Source of the DNA: Georgenia sp. EYE_87
GTDB taxonomy: Bacteria; Actinomycetota; Actinomycetes; Actinomycetales; Actinomycetaceae
DNA: 64,000 nt
Direction: 5' to 3'
Assembly: GCF_023148685.1 (NCBI RefSeq)
Contig: NZ_JAHXNL010000002.1
Coordinates: forward strand, 372,001-436,000
Part shown: positions 27,624-35,989 of the stretch, piece after piece
Layout: every line of letters begins with the position of its first letter
Numbering within the stretch: position 1 is the first letter of the stretch
Translations under genes and position numbers: made by a program
The notes under the pieces: generated by a model
Databases searched by the model: none
What the model saw: the letters and a program-made list of their open reading frames with translations, nothing else
Told to the model about the DNA's origin: nothing

Positions 27624-28355
27624 TCATGCCCCGGCGACCGCCGGCGCCGCCGTCAACGGCTGGGGCCAGCCCGGGTCCACGCCGGGCCCGGTGAGCCCCT
27701 GGTCGGCTCGCCAGGCGTTGAACTGCTCCGCCCACTCGCGGTACCGGACGACCTGCCAGCCGTGCAGGTCCTCCAGCGTGCGGTCACCGATGCGCGGGAA
27801 CCGCGCGGCGATCCGCGCCAGCACGTCCAGGGTGGCGACGACGTCCACCTCGGCCGTGTGCAGGTTGCCCTGCTCCGGCACGTCGTAGTGGATGCAGAGG
27901 TCCACCAGCTTGCGCTGGCCCTCGCGGTCCGGGTCGAGCCCGCGGTCCAGCACCAGCGGATCCACCACGGGCAGGCAGTCCCGGCCGAGCCGCTCGGCCA
28001 GGCGGGGCAGGCCGTGCCTGGTGAGCTCGTTGTCGAGGATCGCCAGGTCGAACGCCGCGTTGTACGCGACCACCGGCACTCCCTCGAGCTGCGCCTCGAC
28101 GATCAGCGACGCGATCTCGTCGAGCCCGACCGCCGGCTCGGTCCCCTCGGCCCGGGCGTGCGCGGTCGAGATGCCGTGGATGGAGCTGGCCGCCTGCGGG
28201 ATCTCGACGCCCGGGTCGAGGAGCCAGGTCCGCACGCGCGTCGAGCTTCCGTCACGGTGCACCAGGGCCGCCGAGACGATGCGGTCCGAGACGACGTCCA
28301 CCCCGGTGGTCTCGGTGTCGAAACCGAGGAACGGGCCGTTGCACCAGCTGCTCAT
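27624..28355 (-). CDS. DEDDh 3'-5' exonuclease (DnaQ-like)
   Basis: 243-aa nuclease. ExoI block FDTETTGVD carries the first Asp and Glu, ExoII YNAAFDLAIL the next Asp, and ExoIII HTAEVDVVAT gives the His-x4-Asp of the DEDDh subclass. It resembles stand-alone DNA polymerase III epsilon-like nucleases; DNA or RNA substrate is not determined. The ATG at 28355 is chosen because GGAGG precedes it and the fold begins at once; longer upstream frames have no conserved sequence. Confidence 0.9.
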   Translation of the reverse strand: MSSWCNGPFLGFDTETTGVDVVSDRIVSAALVHRDGSSTRVRTWLLDPGVEIPQAASSIHGISTAHARAEGTEPAVGLDEIASLIVEAQLEGVPVVAYNAAFDLAILDNELTRHGLPRLAERLGRDCLPVVDPLVLDRGLDPDREGQRKLVDLCIHYDVPEQGNLHTAEVDVVATLDVLARIAARFPRIGDRTLEDLHGWQVVRYREWAEQFNAWRADQGLTGPGVDPGWPQPLTAAPAVAGA

Positions 28356-28525
28356 GAGGCCTCCTTCACTGCTCAGCACTGTGCCAGCGCCCACCCACAT
28401 CCCCCGGTAACCGGGGCGGCGCGCCCGGCGGATCGGTCGTGTCTCGGTCGTGAGATCCCCCGCTCGCCGTCGTGTGGTCGAATGCCTCAGACGGCGGACC
28501 GAGGCGGCGCGGGAAGGGACGGGAC

Positions 28526-29215
28526 GTGGACGAGAACCAGAACCCCTGGGCGGTGCGCCGCGCCTCGCTGCTCGACCTCGCACGGAGCGCCGCCGGGGGC
28601 GGCGCGCCCCTGCGCGGTGTGAACGCCTACGACGCCGAGGCGGCCCGCAACTTCCGCCCCTCGGCCGTCCTGCTGCTGTTCACCCCGCCGGAGCGCGGCA
28701 CGGAGCCCGACCTCTTCCTCGTGCAGCGCTCCCGGGAGCTGCGCCACCACCCCGGGGAGATCGCGCTGCCCGGCGGGCGGCTCGAGCCGGGGGAGGACGC
28801 CGTGACGGCGGCGCTGCGCGAGACGCACGAGGAGATCGGCGTGCACCCCGACCACGTGGACGTCCTGGGCGAGCTACCCCCGATCCTGGTCCCGGTCACG
28901 CGGTACGTGGTGACTCCGGTGCTCGGATGGACCGACCGCGCGGACGAGGCCACCCACGTCGAGCCCGGAGAGGTGCTCCACACGATCCGGGTCTCGGTCG
29001 GGACCCTCACCGACCCCGAGCGGCGCCGGACCGTCCGGATCTTCGGACGGCGCACCCACGGGTTCCTCCTACCAGACGGGCTGGTGTGGGGGATGACCGC
29101 GAACCTCCTGGACCACGTCCTCGCCGAGCTCGGCTGGGCGCAGGAGTGGGACGCCACACGTGAGGTCGTCATGCGGCGCGGGGACGACGGCAGGGTCTGG
29201 GAACCGGACCTGTGA
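28526..29215 (+). CDS. NUDIX hydrolase, CoA pyrophosphatase-like
   Basis: 229-aa NUDIX enzyme. The NUDIX box is complete: GGRLEPGEDAVTAALRETHEE followed by IGV, giving G-x5-E-x7-RE-x2-EE-x-G. Upstream LVQRSRELRHHPGEIALPGG matches the CoA pyrophosphatase (NudL/YeaB) UPF0035 signature, suggesting cleavage of CoA or acyl-CoA to 4'-phosphopantetheine and 3',5'-ADP. The GTG at 28526 is preferred over an upstream GTG because the extra residues look non-coding. Confidence 0.88.
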   Translation: MDENQNPWAVRRASLLDLARSAAGGGAPLRGVNAYDAEAARNFRPSAVLLLFTPPERGTEPDLFLVQRSRELRHHPGEIALPGGRLEPGEDAVTAALRETHEEIGVHPDHVDVLGELPPILVPVTRYVVTPVLGWTDRADEATHVEPGEVLHTIRVSVGTLTDPERRRTVRIFGRRTHGFLLPDGLVWGMTANLLDHVLAELGWAQEWDATREVVMRRGDDGRVWEPDL

Positions 29216-29297
29216 GGCGGCCGGTCGCGTGACACCCGGCTTCAGGAGGCACCGGACCGGGACGTGGCACGTCGGGGCGGGGCCCGGCCGGTCCCGG

Positions 29298-29303
29298 TAG
29301 CCT
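29298..29303 (+). promoter_or_regulatory. -10 hexamer for leaderless guaB3
   Basis: TAGCCT ends six bases before the GTG at 29310; no Shine-Dalgarno. Confidence 0.55.
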
Positions 29304-29309
29304 GCAACG

Positions 29310-30434
29310 GTGACCAACGAGATCGAGATCGGCCGCGGCAAGCGCGCCCGCCGGGCCTACAGCTTCGACGACGTCGCCGTCGTCCCCTCCCGCCGCACCC
29401 GTGACCCCGAGGACGTCTCGGTCAGCTGGCAGATCGACGCGTACCACGTCGACCTGCCGGTGCTGGCCGCGCCGATGGACTCCGTCATGAGCCCTGCGAC
29501 CGCCATCGAGCTGGGGCGCCTGGGCGGCATCGGGGTGCTCGACCTCGAGGGACTGTGGACCCGCTACGAGGACCCCGCGCCGGTGCTCTCCGAGATCGTC
29601 GGGCTGGCGGACGGCGACGCGACCCGGCGGATGCAGGAGATCTACGCCGAGCCGATCAAGCCCGAGCTCATCACCCAGCGGCTGCGCCAGATCCGGGACT
29701 CCGGCGTCACGGTCGCCGGCAGCCTCAGCCCGCAGCGCACCCAGGAGCACTGGCGCACCGTCGTCGAGGCAGGGGTGGACCTGTTCGTCATCCGCGGTAC
29801 CACCGTCTCCGCGGAGCACGTCTCCTCGCGGGCCGAGCCGCTCAACCTCAAGCGGTTCATCTACGAGCTCGACGTGCCCGTGATCGTCGGGGGCGCGGCC
29901 ACCTACACCGCGGCGCTGCACCTCATGCGCACCGGAGCCGCCGGCGTCCTCGTCGGGTTCGGCGGGGGCGCCGCCCACACCACCCGCCGCTCCCTCGGCA
30001 TCCACGCCCCCATGGCCTCCGCCGTCGCCGACGTCGCCGCGGCCCGTCGTGACTACCTCGACGAGTCCGGGGGCCGCTACGTCCACGTCATCGCCGACGG
30101 CGGCGTCGGCCGCTCCGGCGACCTCGTCAAGGCCGTCGCCTGCGGCGCGGACGCCGTCATGCTCGGCGCCGCGCTCGCCCGCGCCTCCGACGCGCCCGGC
30201 AGGGGCTGGCACTGGGGGCCCGAGGCGCACCACCCCGAGCTGCCGCGCGGGGAGCGCGTGCGGGTCGGGACCGTCGGCACGCTCGCCGAGATCCTCCACG
30301 GCCCCTCGAGCTCCGCGGACGGCACCCTCAATCTCATCGGCGCCCTGCGGCGCACGATGGCGACCACCGGCTACTCCGACGTCAAGGAGTTCCAGCGGGT
30401 GGAGGTCGTGGTCTCGCCGTACAACCCGTTCTGA
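29310..30434 (+). CDS. guaB3: GuaB3-family IMP dehydrogenase-related protein
   Basis: 374-aa TIM-barrel paralogue of GuaB without CBS domains. It keeps SFDDVAVVPSR and APMDSVMSPATA near the start and the IADGGVGRSGDLVKA phosphate-binding strand. In place of the catalytic GPGSICTTR loop it has VIRGTTVSAEHVSS, with no Cys. The family is conserved beside guaB in actinobacteria (M. tuberculosis guaB3). Cyanobacterial GuaB3 has been studied as an IMP dehydrogenase-related enzyme; whether this Cys-less form is catalytic is unclear. Confidence 0.9.
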   Translation: MTNEIEIGRGKRARRAYSFDDVAVVPSRRTRDPEDVSVSWQIDAYHVDLPVLAAPMDSVMSPATAIELGRLGGIGVLDLEGLWTRYEDPAPVLSEIVGLADGDATRRMQEIYAEPIKPELITQRLRQIRDSGVTVAGSLSPQRTQEHWRTVVEAGVDLFVIRGTTVSAEHVSSRAEPLNLKRFIYELDVPVIVGGAATYTAALHLMRTGAAGVLVGFGGGAAHTTRRSLGIHAPMASAVADVAAARRDYLDESGGRYVHVIADGGVGRSGDLVKAVACGADAVMLGAALARASDAPGRGWHWGPEAHHPELPRGERVRVGTVGTLAEILHGPSSSADGTLNLIGALRRTMATTGYSDVKEFQRVEVVVSPYNPF

Positions 30435-30586
30435 TGTGGATCGGGGCGACCGCCGGCTCGCCGGCGCTCGCCCCTGACGGGCGACGACCCATCGCGGACG
30501 ATTTCGGACCTGTACGGATGGGTGGATACGCTCGCAGGACCAGTGCCGGCACAGATGCCCACCGTTCAGTCTCGAAAGGATCAGCC

Positions 30587-30853
30587 ATGGCCCAGCGCAG
30601 CGCCGTCGTCGCCTCCAAGGTCGGGCTCCACGCCCGCCCCGCCGCCGTCTTCGTCAAGGCGGTCGCCGCGAGCGGGGTGCCCGTCACGATCGCCAAGGAG
30701 GGGGCCGAGCCTGTCGACGCCGCGAGCATCCTCGGCGTGATGACCCTCGGCGCAGAGCACGGCGACGAGGTGGTCCTCACCGCCGAGGGCGACGACGCCG
30801 AGCGTGTCCTCGACGAGCTGGTGGAGCTGCTCTCGCAGGACCTCGACGCCTGA
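30587..30853 (+). CDS. ptsH: PTS phosphocarrier protein HPr
   Basis: Relays phosphate from enzyme I to sugar-specific EIIA proteins. The 88-aa protein has the phosphorylated histidine His15 in VGLHARPAA and the second conserved block [17 protein letters not shown] with Ser47 in the regulatory-site position. The start is the ATG at 30587 after GAAAGGA; the frame is open further upstream but the added sequence has no HPr similarity. TACGCT at 30527-30532 may be its -10. No other PTS gene is nearby. Confidence 0.95.
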   Translation: MAQRSAVVASKVGLHARPAAVFVKAVAASGVPVTIAKEGAEPVDAASILGVMTLGAEHGDEVVLTAEGDDAERVLDELVELLSQDLDA

Positions 30854-30971
30854 CGGGCCGCCCGCCATCCGGCCACCGGGCAGGCCCCGGGGGTCGACGG
30901 CGCGATGCGAGAAGATGGCAGGGCCGGCGCACGGCCGCGCCGGTAACGCGAACGAGAGGCATGGAGCAGCA

Positions 30972-32390
30972 GTGAGCCAGCAGCAGCCCGGCAGCGCGGA
31001 CGACTTCCGCATCGAGCACGACACGATGGGCGAGGTGCGCGTCCCGCGCGACGCCCTCTACTCCGCGCAGACGCAGCGGGCGGTCGAGAACTTCCCCATC
31101 TCCGGGCGCGGCCTCTCCTCGCACCACATCGCCGCGCTCGGGCAGGTCAAGCGCGCCGCCGCGATCGCCAACGCCGAGCTCGGTGTCCTCGACAGGGAGG
31201 TCGCCGACGCCATCGTCGGTGCCGCCGAGGAAGTCATCGCGGGCCGGCACGACGCGCAGTTCCCCATCGACGTGTTCCAGACCGGCTCGGGCACGTCGTC
31301 GAACATGAACACCAACGAGGTGGTCGCCAACCTCGCCTCCACCCGGCTGGGCCGCCCGGTCCACCCGAACGACCACGTGAACGCGTCGCAGTCCTCCAAC
31401 GACGTCTTCCCGTCCTCCATCCACATCGCGGCCGTCCAGGCTGTCGTCGAGGAGCTGATCCCCGGCCTGGAGGTCCTGGCCACCTCGCTCGAGCGCAAGG
31501 CCGAGCAGTGGAAGGACGTCGTCAAGTCCGGGCGCACGCACCTCATGGACGCCACCCCGATCACCCTCGGGCAGGAGTTCTCCGGGTACGCCACCCAGAT
31601 CCGCTACGGCATCGACCGCGTGAACGCCACCCTGCCGAGGCTCGCCGAGCTGCCGCTGGGCGGCACCGCCGTCGGCACCGGCATCAACACCCCGCTCGGA
31701 TTCTCGCAGCGGGTCATCGAGCTGATCGCCGAGCACACCGGCCTGCCGCTGGTGGAGGCGCGCAACCACTTCGAGGCCCAGGCCGCCCAGGACTCCCTCG
31801 TGGAGACCTCCGGCGCCCTGCGCACCATCGCGGTCTCGCTGACCAAGATCGCCAATGACCTGCGCTGGATGGGCTCCGGCCCGCGCACCGGCATCGGCGA
31901 GCTGCAGCTGCCCGACCTCCAGCCCGGCTCCTCGATCATGCCGGGCAAGGTCAACCCGGTCGTGCCCGAGGCCACCGTCATGGTCGCCGCCCAGGTCATC
32001 GGCAACGACGCCGCGATCGCCTTCGCCGGCGCGCAGGGCAACTTCGACCTCCTGGTCATGCTGCCGGTCATGGCCCGCAACCTGCTCGAGTCGATCACTC
32101 TGGTCGGTAACGTCTCCCGGGTGCTCGCGACGAAGACGGTCGACGGGCTGGTCGCCAACGAGGAGCGGTGCCTGGAGCTCGCGGAGTCCTCGCCGTCCAT
32201 CGTCACCCCGCTGAACCGGATCATCGGCTACGAGGCGGCGGCGAAGATCGCCAAGCACTCCGTGGCCAAGGGCATCACCGTGCGTGCCGCGGTCGAGGAC
32301 CTCGGCTACGTCGAGCGCGGGGAGATCACCCCCGAGCAGCTCGACGCCGCCCTCGACGTGCGGTCGATGACGGCGCCGAAGCAGGCCTGA
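30972..32390 (+). CDS. fumC: Class II fumarate hydratase
   Basis: Oxygen-stable fumarase interconverting fumarate and malate in the TCA cycle. It has [24 protein letters not shown], the catalytic [11 protein letters not shown] loop and the superfamily signature [12 protein letters not shown]. The 472 aa length is normal. The GTG at 30972 is the start that begins just before the conserved [11 protein letters not shown]. The gene converges on ackA across a strong terminator. Confidence 0.96.
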   Translation: MSQQQPGSADDFRIEHDTMGEVRVPRDALYSAQTQRAVENFPISGRGLSSHHIAALGQVKRAAAIANAELGVLDREVADAIVGAAEEVIAGRHDAQFPIDVFQTGSGTSSNMNTNEVVANLASTRLGRPVHPNDHVNASQSSNDVFPSSIHIAAVQAVVEELIPGLEVLATSLERKAEQWKDVVKSGRTHLMDATPITLGQEFSGYATQIRYGIDRVNATLPRLAELPLGGTAVGTGINTPLGFSQRVIELIAEHTGLPLVEARNHFEAQAAQDSLVETSGALRTIAVSLTKIANDLRWMGSGPRTGIGELQLPDLQPGSSIMPGKVNPVVPEATVMVAAQVIGNDAAIAFAGAQGNFDLLVMLPVMARNLLESITLVGNVSRVLATKTVDGLVANEERCLELAESSPSIVTPLNRIIGYEAAAKIAKHSVAKGITVRAAVEDLGYVERGEITPEQLDAALDVRSMTAPKQA

Positions 32391-32399
32391 CCCCCCGAC

Positions 32400-32438
32400 G
32401 ACGACGGCGCCCCTCTCCACAAGAGGGGCGCCGTCGTC
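32400..32438. terminator. Bidirectional terminator between fumC and ackA
   Basis: A perfect 17-bp stem (32400-32416 with 32422-32438) and a CCACA loop between two converging genes. Confidence 0.9.
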
Positions 32439-32465
32439 CTGCGTGGGCTCACATCGCGTTCGGGG

Positions 32466-33653
32466 TCAGAGCAGGGAGACCGCCTGGCGGGCGATGGCGA
32501 GCTCCTCGTTGGTCGGCACGACCAGCACGGCCACGCGGGCGCCGTCGGGCGAGATGAACCGCGCCTCCTTGCTGCGGGCCTCGTTGCGGGCCTCGTCGAT
32601 CTCGACGCCGAGGAACTCCAGTCCCGCGACGGCCCGGGCCCGGACGATCGTGTCGTTCTCCCCGACGCCGGCGGTGAAGCTCAGGACGTCGAGCCCGCCC
32701 ATCACGGCCGCGTAGGCGCCGATGTACTTGCGCAGCCGGTGCGCGTAGACCTCGACGGCGAGCGTGGCCGCCTCGTCCCCGGACTCCGCGAGACGGTGCA
32801 CCTGACGCAGGTCGTTGTGCCCCGTCAGGCCCTTCATGCCCGAGCGCTTGTTGAGCAGGTCGTCGATCTCGTCGATGCTCATGCCCGCGTTGCGGGCGAG
32901 GTGGAAGACGACGGCCGGGTCGATGTCCCCGGTGCGGGTGCCCATCACCAGCCCCTCCAGGGGCGTCAGGCCCATCGAGGTGTCGACCGCGTGCGCGCCG
33001 ACGACCGCGGAGGCGGACGCCCCGTTGCCCAGGTGGAGCACGATCTGGCGCAGGTTCGCGCTGTCGCCGCCGACCAGCTCCGCCGCCCGGGCGGAGACGT
33101 ACTGGTGCGAGGTGCCGTGCGCGCCGTACCGGCGGACCTTGTACCGCTCGGCCACCTCCCGGTTCAGCGCGTACGTCGCCGCCGGTGCCGGGAGGTTGCG
33201 GAAGAACGCGGTGTCGAAGACCGCGACGTGCGGGACGTCCGGCAGCAGCTCCCGCGCCACGCGGATGCCGGTGAGGTTCGGCGGGTTGTGCAGCGGCGCG
33301 ACCGGGGAGAGCCGGTCGATGACGCCGACCACCTCGTCGTCGACAAGCACGGGCCCGTCGTAGTACTCGCCGCCCTGCACGACCCGGTGGCCCACCGCGA
33401 CGATGTTCGCGTCCGCCAGCACCGGCCCGACCTTCTCGAACAGCCCGAGCACCGTCCGCATGCCGTTCGCGTGATCCGGCACCGGGTCGTGCAGCTCGGT
33501 GGTCTCGCTGCCGGCACGGTGCTTCACGTGCCCCTCGCTCTCGCCGATCCGCTCCACGAGCCCGGACGCCAGGGACTCTCCCGAGGCGGGGTCGACGAGC
33601 TGGTACTTGATCGAGGACGAGCCGGAGTTGATGACGAGGACGGTCGAGCTCAT
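32466..33653 (-). CDS. ackA: Acetate kinase
   Basis: Interconverts acetyl-phosphate and acetate with ATP formation. It has the family opening VLVINSGSSSIKYQL, the substrate histidine segment FDTAFF and HGTSHQYVS, and the phosphate loop LHLGNGASASAV. The length of 395 aa is typical. The ATG overlaps the pta stop by four bases (ATGA), so Pta and AckA are translationally coupled. It is the last gene of the phosphoketolase-pta-ackA group. Confidence 0.96.
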   Translation of the reverse strand: MSSTVLVINSGSSSIKYQLVDPASGESLASGLVERIGESEGHVKHRAGSETTELHDPVPDHANGMRTVLGLFEKVGPVLADANIVAVGHRVVQGGEYYDGPVLVDDEVVGVIDRLSPVAPLHNPPNLTGIRVARELLPDVPHVAVFDTAFFRNLPAPAATYALNREVAERYKVRRYGAHGTSHQYVSARAAELVGGDSANLRQIVLHLGNGASASAVVGAHAVDTSMGLTPLEGLVMGTRTGDIDPAVVFHLARNAGMSIDEIDDLLNKRSGMKGLTGHNDLRQVHRLAESGDEAATLAVEVYAHRLRKYIGAYAAVMGGLDVLSFTAGVGENDTIVRARAVAGLEFLGVEIDEARNEARSKEARFISPDGARVAVLVVPTNEELAIARQAVSLL

Positions 33654-35848
33654 GCGTTGTTCTCCTTGAGGGTGGCGGCGACGGCGGACTGCTCGGTCCC
33701 GCCCTCGGCGGGGCGGCCGGCGGTGTCGGTGGCGGTGCTCGTCGTCGGCGCGGTGCTCGTCGTCGGCGCGGTGCCCGCCGCGGCGGCGGCGTCCGCCTCC
33801 GCCTGGACGGCGGTGATGGCGACGGTGTTGACGATGTCCTGCACGAGGGCGCCGCGCGAGAGGTCGTTGACCGGCTTGTTCAGGCCCTGCAGCACCGGGC
33901 CGATCGCGATGGCGCCGGCCGAGCGCTGGACGGCCTTGTAGGTGTTGTTGCCGGTGTTGAGGTCGGGGAAGATGAAGACCGTCGCCCGGCCGGCGACGTC
34001 GGACTCCGGAAGCTTCGTCGCGGCCACCGAGGCGTCCACGGCGGCGTCGTACTGGATCGGGCCCTCGACGAACAGGTCGGGGCGCCGCTCCCGCACCAGG
34101 GCGGTGGCGGTGCGCACCTTGTCCACCTCGGCACCGGATCCGGACTGGCCGGTGGAGTAGGACAGCATGGCCACGCGCGGCTCGATCCCGAACTGCACCG
34201 CGGTCTCCGCGGAGGAGATCGCGATGTCGGCGAGCTGCTCCGCCGTCGGGTCCGGGTTGACCGCGCAGTCCCCGTAGACGAGCACCCGGTCCTCCAGGCA
34301 CATGAGGAAGACCGAGGACACGATCGACGTGCCCTGCCGGGTCCGGATGATCTCGAACGAGGGCCGGATGGTGTGCGCCGTGGTGTGGTTGGCCCCCGAG
34401 ACCATCCCGTCGGCCGTGCCGGTGTGCACCATCATCGTGCCGAAGTAGGAGACGTCCCGGATGATCTCGCGGGCCCGCTCGACGGTCATGCCCTTGTGGG
34501 CGCGCAGCCGGGCGTACTCCCGGGCGAAGGGCTCGAGCAGGTCCGACGTGGCCGGGTCGACGACGGCGGCCGCCTCGATGTTCAGGCCCAGCTCGGCGGC
34601 GCGGGCCCGCACGTGCGGCTCGCTGCCCAGCAGGGTCAGGTCCGCCACGTTGCGCGAGAGCAGGGTGGACGCCGCACGCAGGATACGGTCGTCGTCGCCC
34701 TCGGGCAGGACGATGTGCTTGCGGGCGGCCCGCGCCCGCTCGAGCAGGCGGGACTCGAACATCAGGGGCGTGACGACGTCGCTCGGCGGGACGTCCAGGA
34801 GGTGCAGGACCTGCTCGGGGTCGACGTGCTGCTCGAACAGCCCCAGGGCGATGTCCCGCTTGCGCTGGGTCCCGCGGGAGACCACGCCCCGCGTGCGGGC
34901 CACGATCGAGGCGGACTCGTAGGTGTCGTGCGGGGTGGCGATCACCGGCAGGCGCTGGCCGAGGCCCTCGACCATCTTCACCACCTGGTCCGACGGCTTG
35001 TAGCCGCCGTTGAGGACGATGCCGGCGAGGGAGGGGAAGTTGTCCGAGGCGTGCGCCGCCACGAGGGTGATGAGCACCTCGGGCCGGTCGCTGGCCGCCA
35101 CGCACAGCTGGCCCTCGCGCAGCCGCTCGAGGATGTGCTCGGTGTTCATGCCGGAGACGAGCATGTGCTCGGCCTCGCGGTCCAGGAGGGCCTCGTCGCC
35201 GAGCACGAGCTCCCCGCCGAGCGCCGTCATGAGGTCGCGGACCACCGGGGCGGAGAGGAGCGGGACCTCGGGCAGGGCCCACGCGGGCAGGCCCTCCCGC
35301 GCGAGCCGCTCCCGCACGGCGTCGAGCTGGTCCGGGTCGCACCGGTTGGCGAGCACCCCGACCGTGGTGGCGTGCTCCTGGGCGATCTCGGCGATGGCGA
35401 GCTCGGCGACCTGGGCGACCTCGTCGGCGCTCCGGCCGAGCGCGGAGACCACGAGGAGCACGGGCGCGCCGAGGTTGGCGGCCACGCGGGCGTTGAACGC
35501 CAGCTCCGCGGGGGTGGCGACGTCGGTGTAGTCCGAGCCGACGACGATGACGACCTCGTGGTCCCGCTCGACCGGCCGGTACGCCTCGACGATGCGGCTC
35601 AGCGCCTCCTCCTGGTTGGCGTGGACCTCGTCGTAGGTGACGCCCAGCGCGTCCTCGTAGCCGACGTCGACGCCGCCGTGCCCGAGCAGGAGCTCGACCA
35701 CGGTGTCCCGCTCGCTGCGGCTGCGGGTGACGGGGCGGAAGATGCCCACCTTCTCCACGCGCCGGGCGAAGAGGTCGACGAGCCCCAGCCCGACGGCCGA
35801 CTTCCCGGTGTGCCCCTCGGCGGAGGCGATGTAGATGCTGCGGGCCAC
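33650..35848 (-). CDS. pta: Phosphate acetyltransferase, long form
   Basis: Interconverts acetyl-CoA and acetyl-phosphate. The 732-aa protein is the three-part form: an N-terminal P-loop/BioD-like domain (AEGHTGKSAVG, about residues 9-19), a central DRTGG-type domain (about 215-330) and the catalytic PTA domain (about 390-715; SGANHTTAHTIRPSFEII, ALLSYSTGQSGSG-like block). The regulatory N-terminus usually modulates activity by NADH or pyruvate. A low-complexity Thr/Ala stretch lies near the C-terminus. Confidence 0.95.
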   Translation of the reverse strand: MARSIYIASAEGHTGKSAVGLGLVDLFARRVEKVGIFRPVTRSRSERDTVVELLLGHGGVDVGYEDALGVTYDEVHANQEEALSRIVEAYRPVERDHEVVIVVGSDYTDVATPAELAFNARVAANLGAPVLLVVSALGRSADEVAQVAELAIAEIAQEHATTVGVLANRCDPDQLDAVRERLAREGLPAWALPEVPLLSAPVVRDLMTALGGELVLGDEALLDREAEHMLVSGMNTEHILERLREGQLCVAASDRPEVLITLVAAHASDNFPSLAGIVLNGGYKPSDQVVKMVEGLGQRLPVIATPHDTYESASIVARTRGVVSRGTQRKRDIALGLFEQHVDPEQVLHLLDVPPSDVVTPLMFESRLLERARAARKHIVLPEGDDDRILRAASTLLSRNVADLTLLGSEPHVRARAAELGLNIEAAAVVDPATSDLLEPFAREYARLRAHKGMTVERAREIIRDVSYFGTMMVHTGTADGMVSGANHTTAHTIRPSFEIIRTRQGTSIVSSVFLMCLEDRVLVYGDCAVNPDPTAEQLADIAISSAETAVQFGIEPRVAMLSYSTGQSGSGAEVDKVRTATALVRERRPDLFVEGPIQYDAAVDASVAATKLPESDVAGRATVFIFPDLNTGNNTYKAVQRSAGAIAIGPVLQGLNKPVNDLSRGALVQDIVNTVAITAVQAEADAAAAAGTAPTTSTAPTTSTATDTAGRPAEGGTEQSAVAATLKENNA

Positions 35849-35989
35849 GCGCGGGTCCCTCTCTCCTCGTCGCCGGCCTGGCCGGCGGGTTCGTCGTCCT
35901 ACGGCGTCGTCACCGACGCCCGGCAGTGGTGGTCCCGGCGCGGGGCGCTCTGCCGCCCGGCGCCGGGACCGCTGCTCCTGCGGGTGCTG

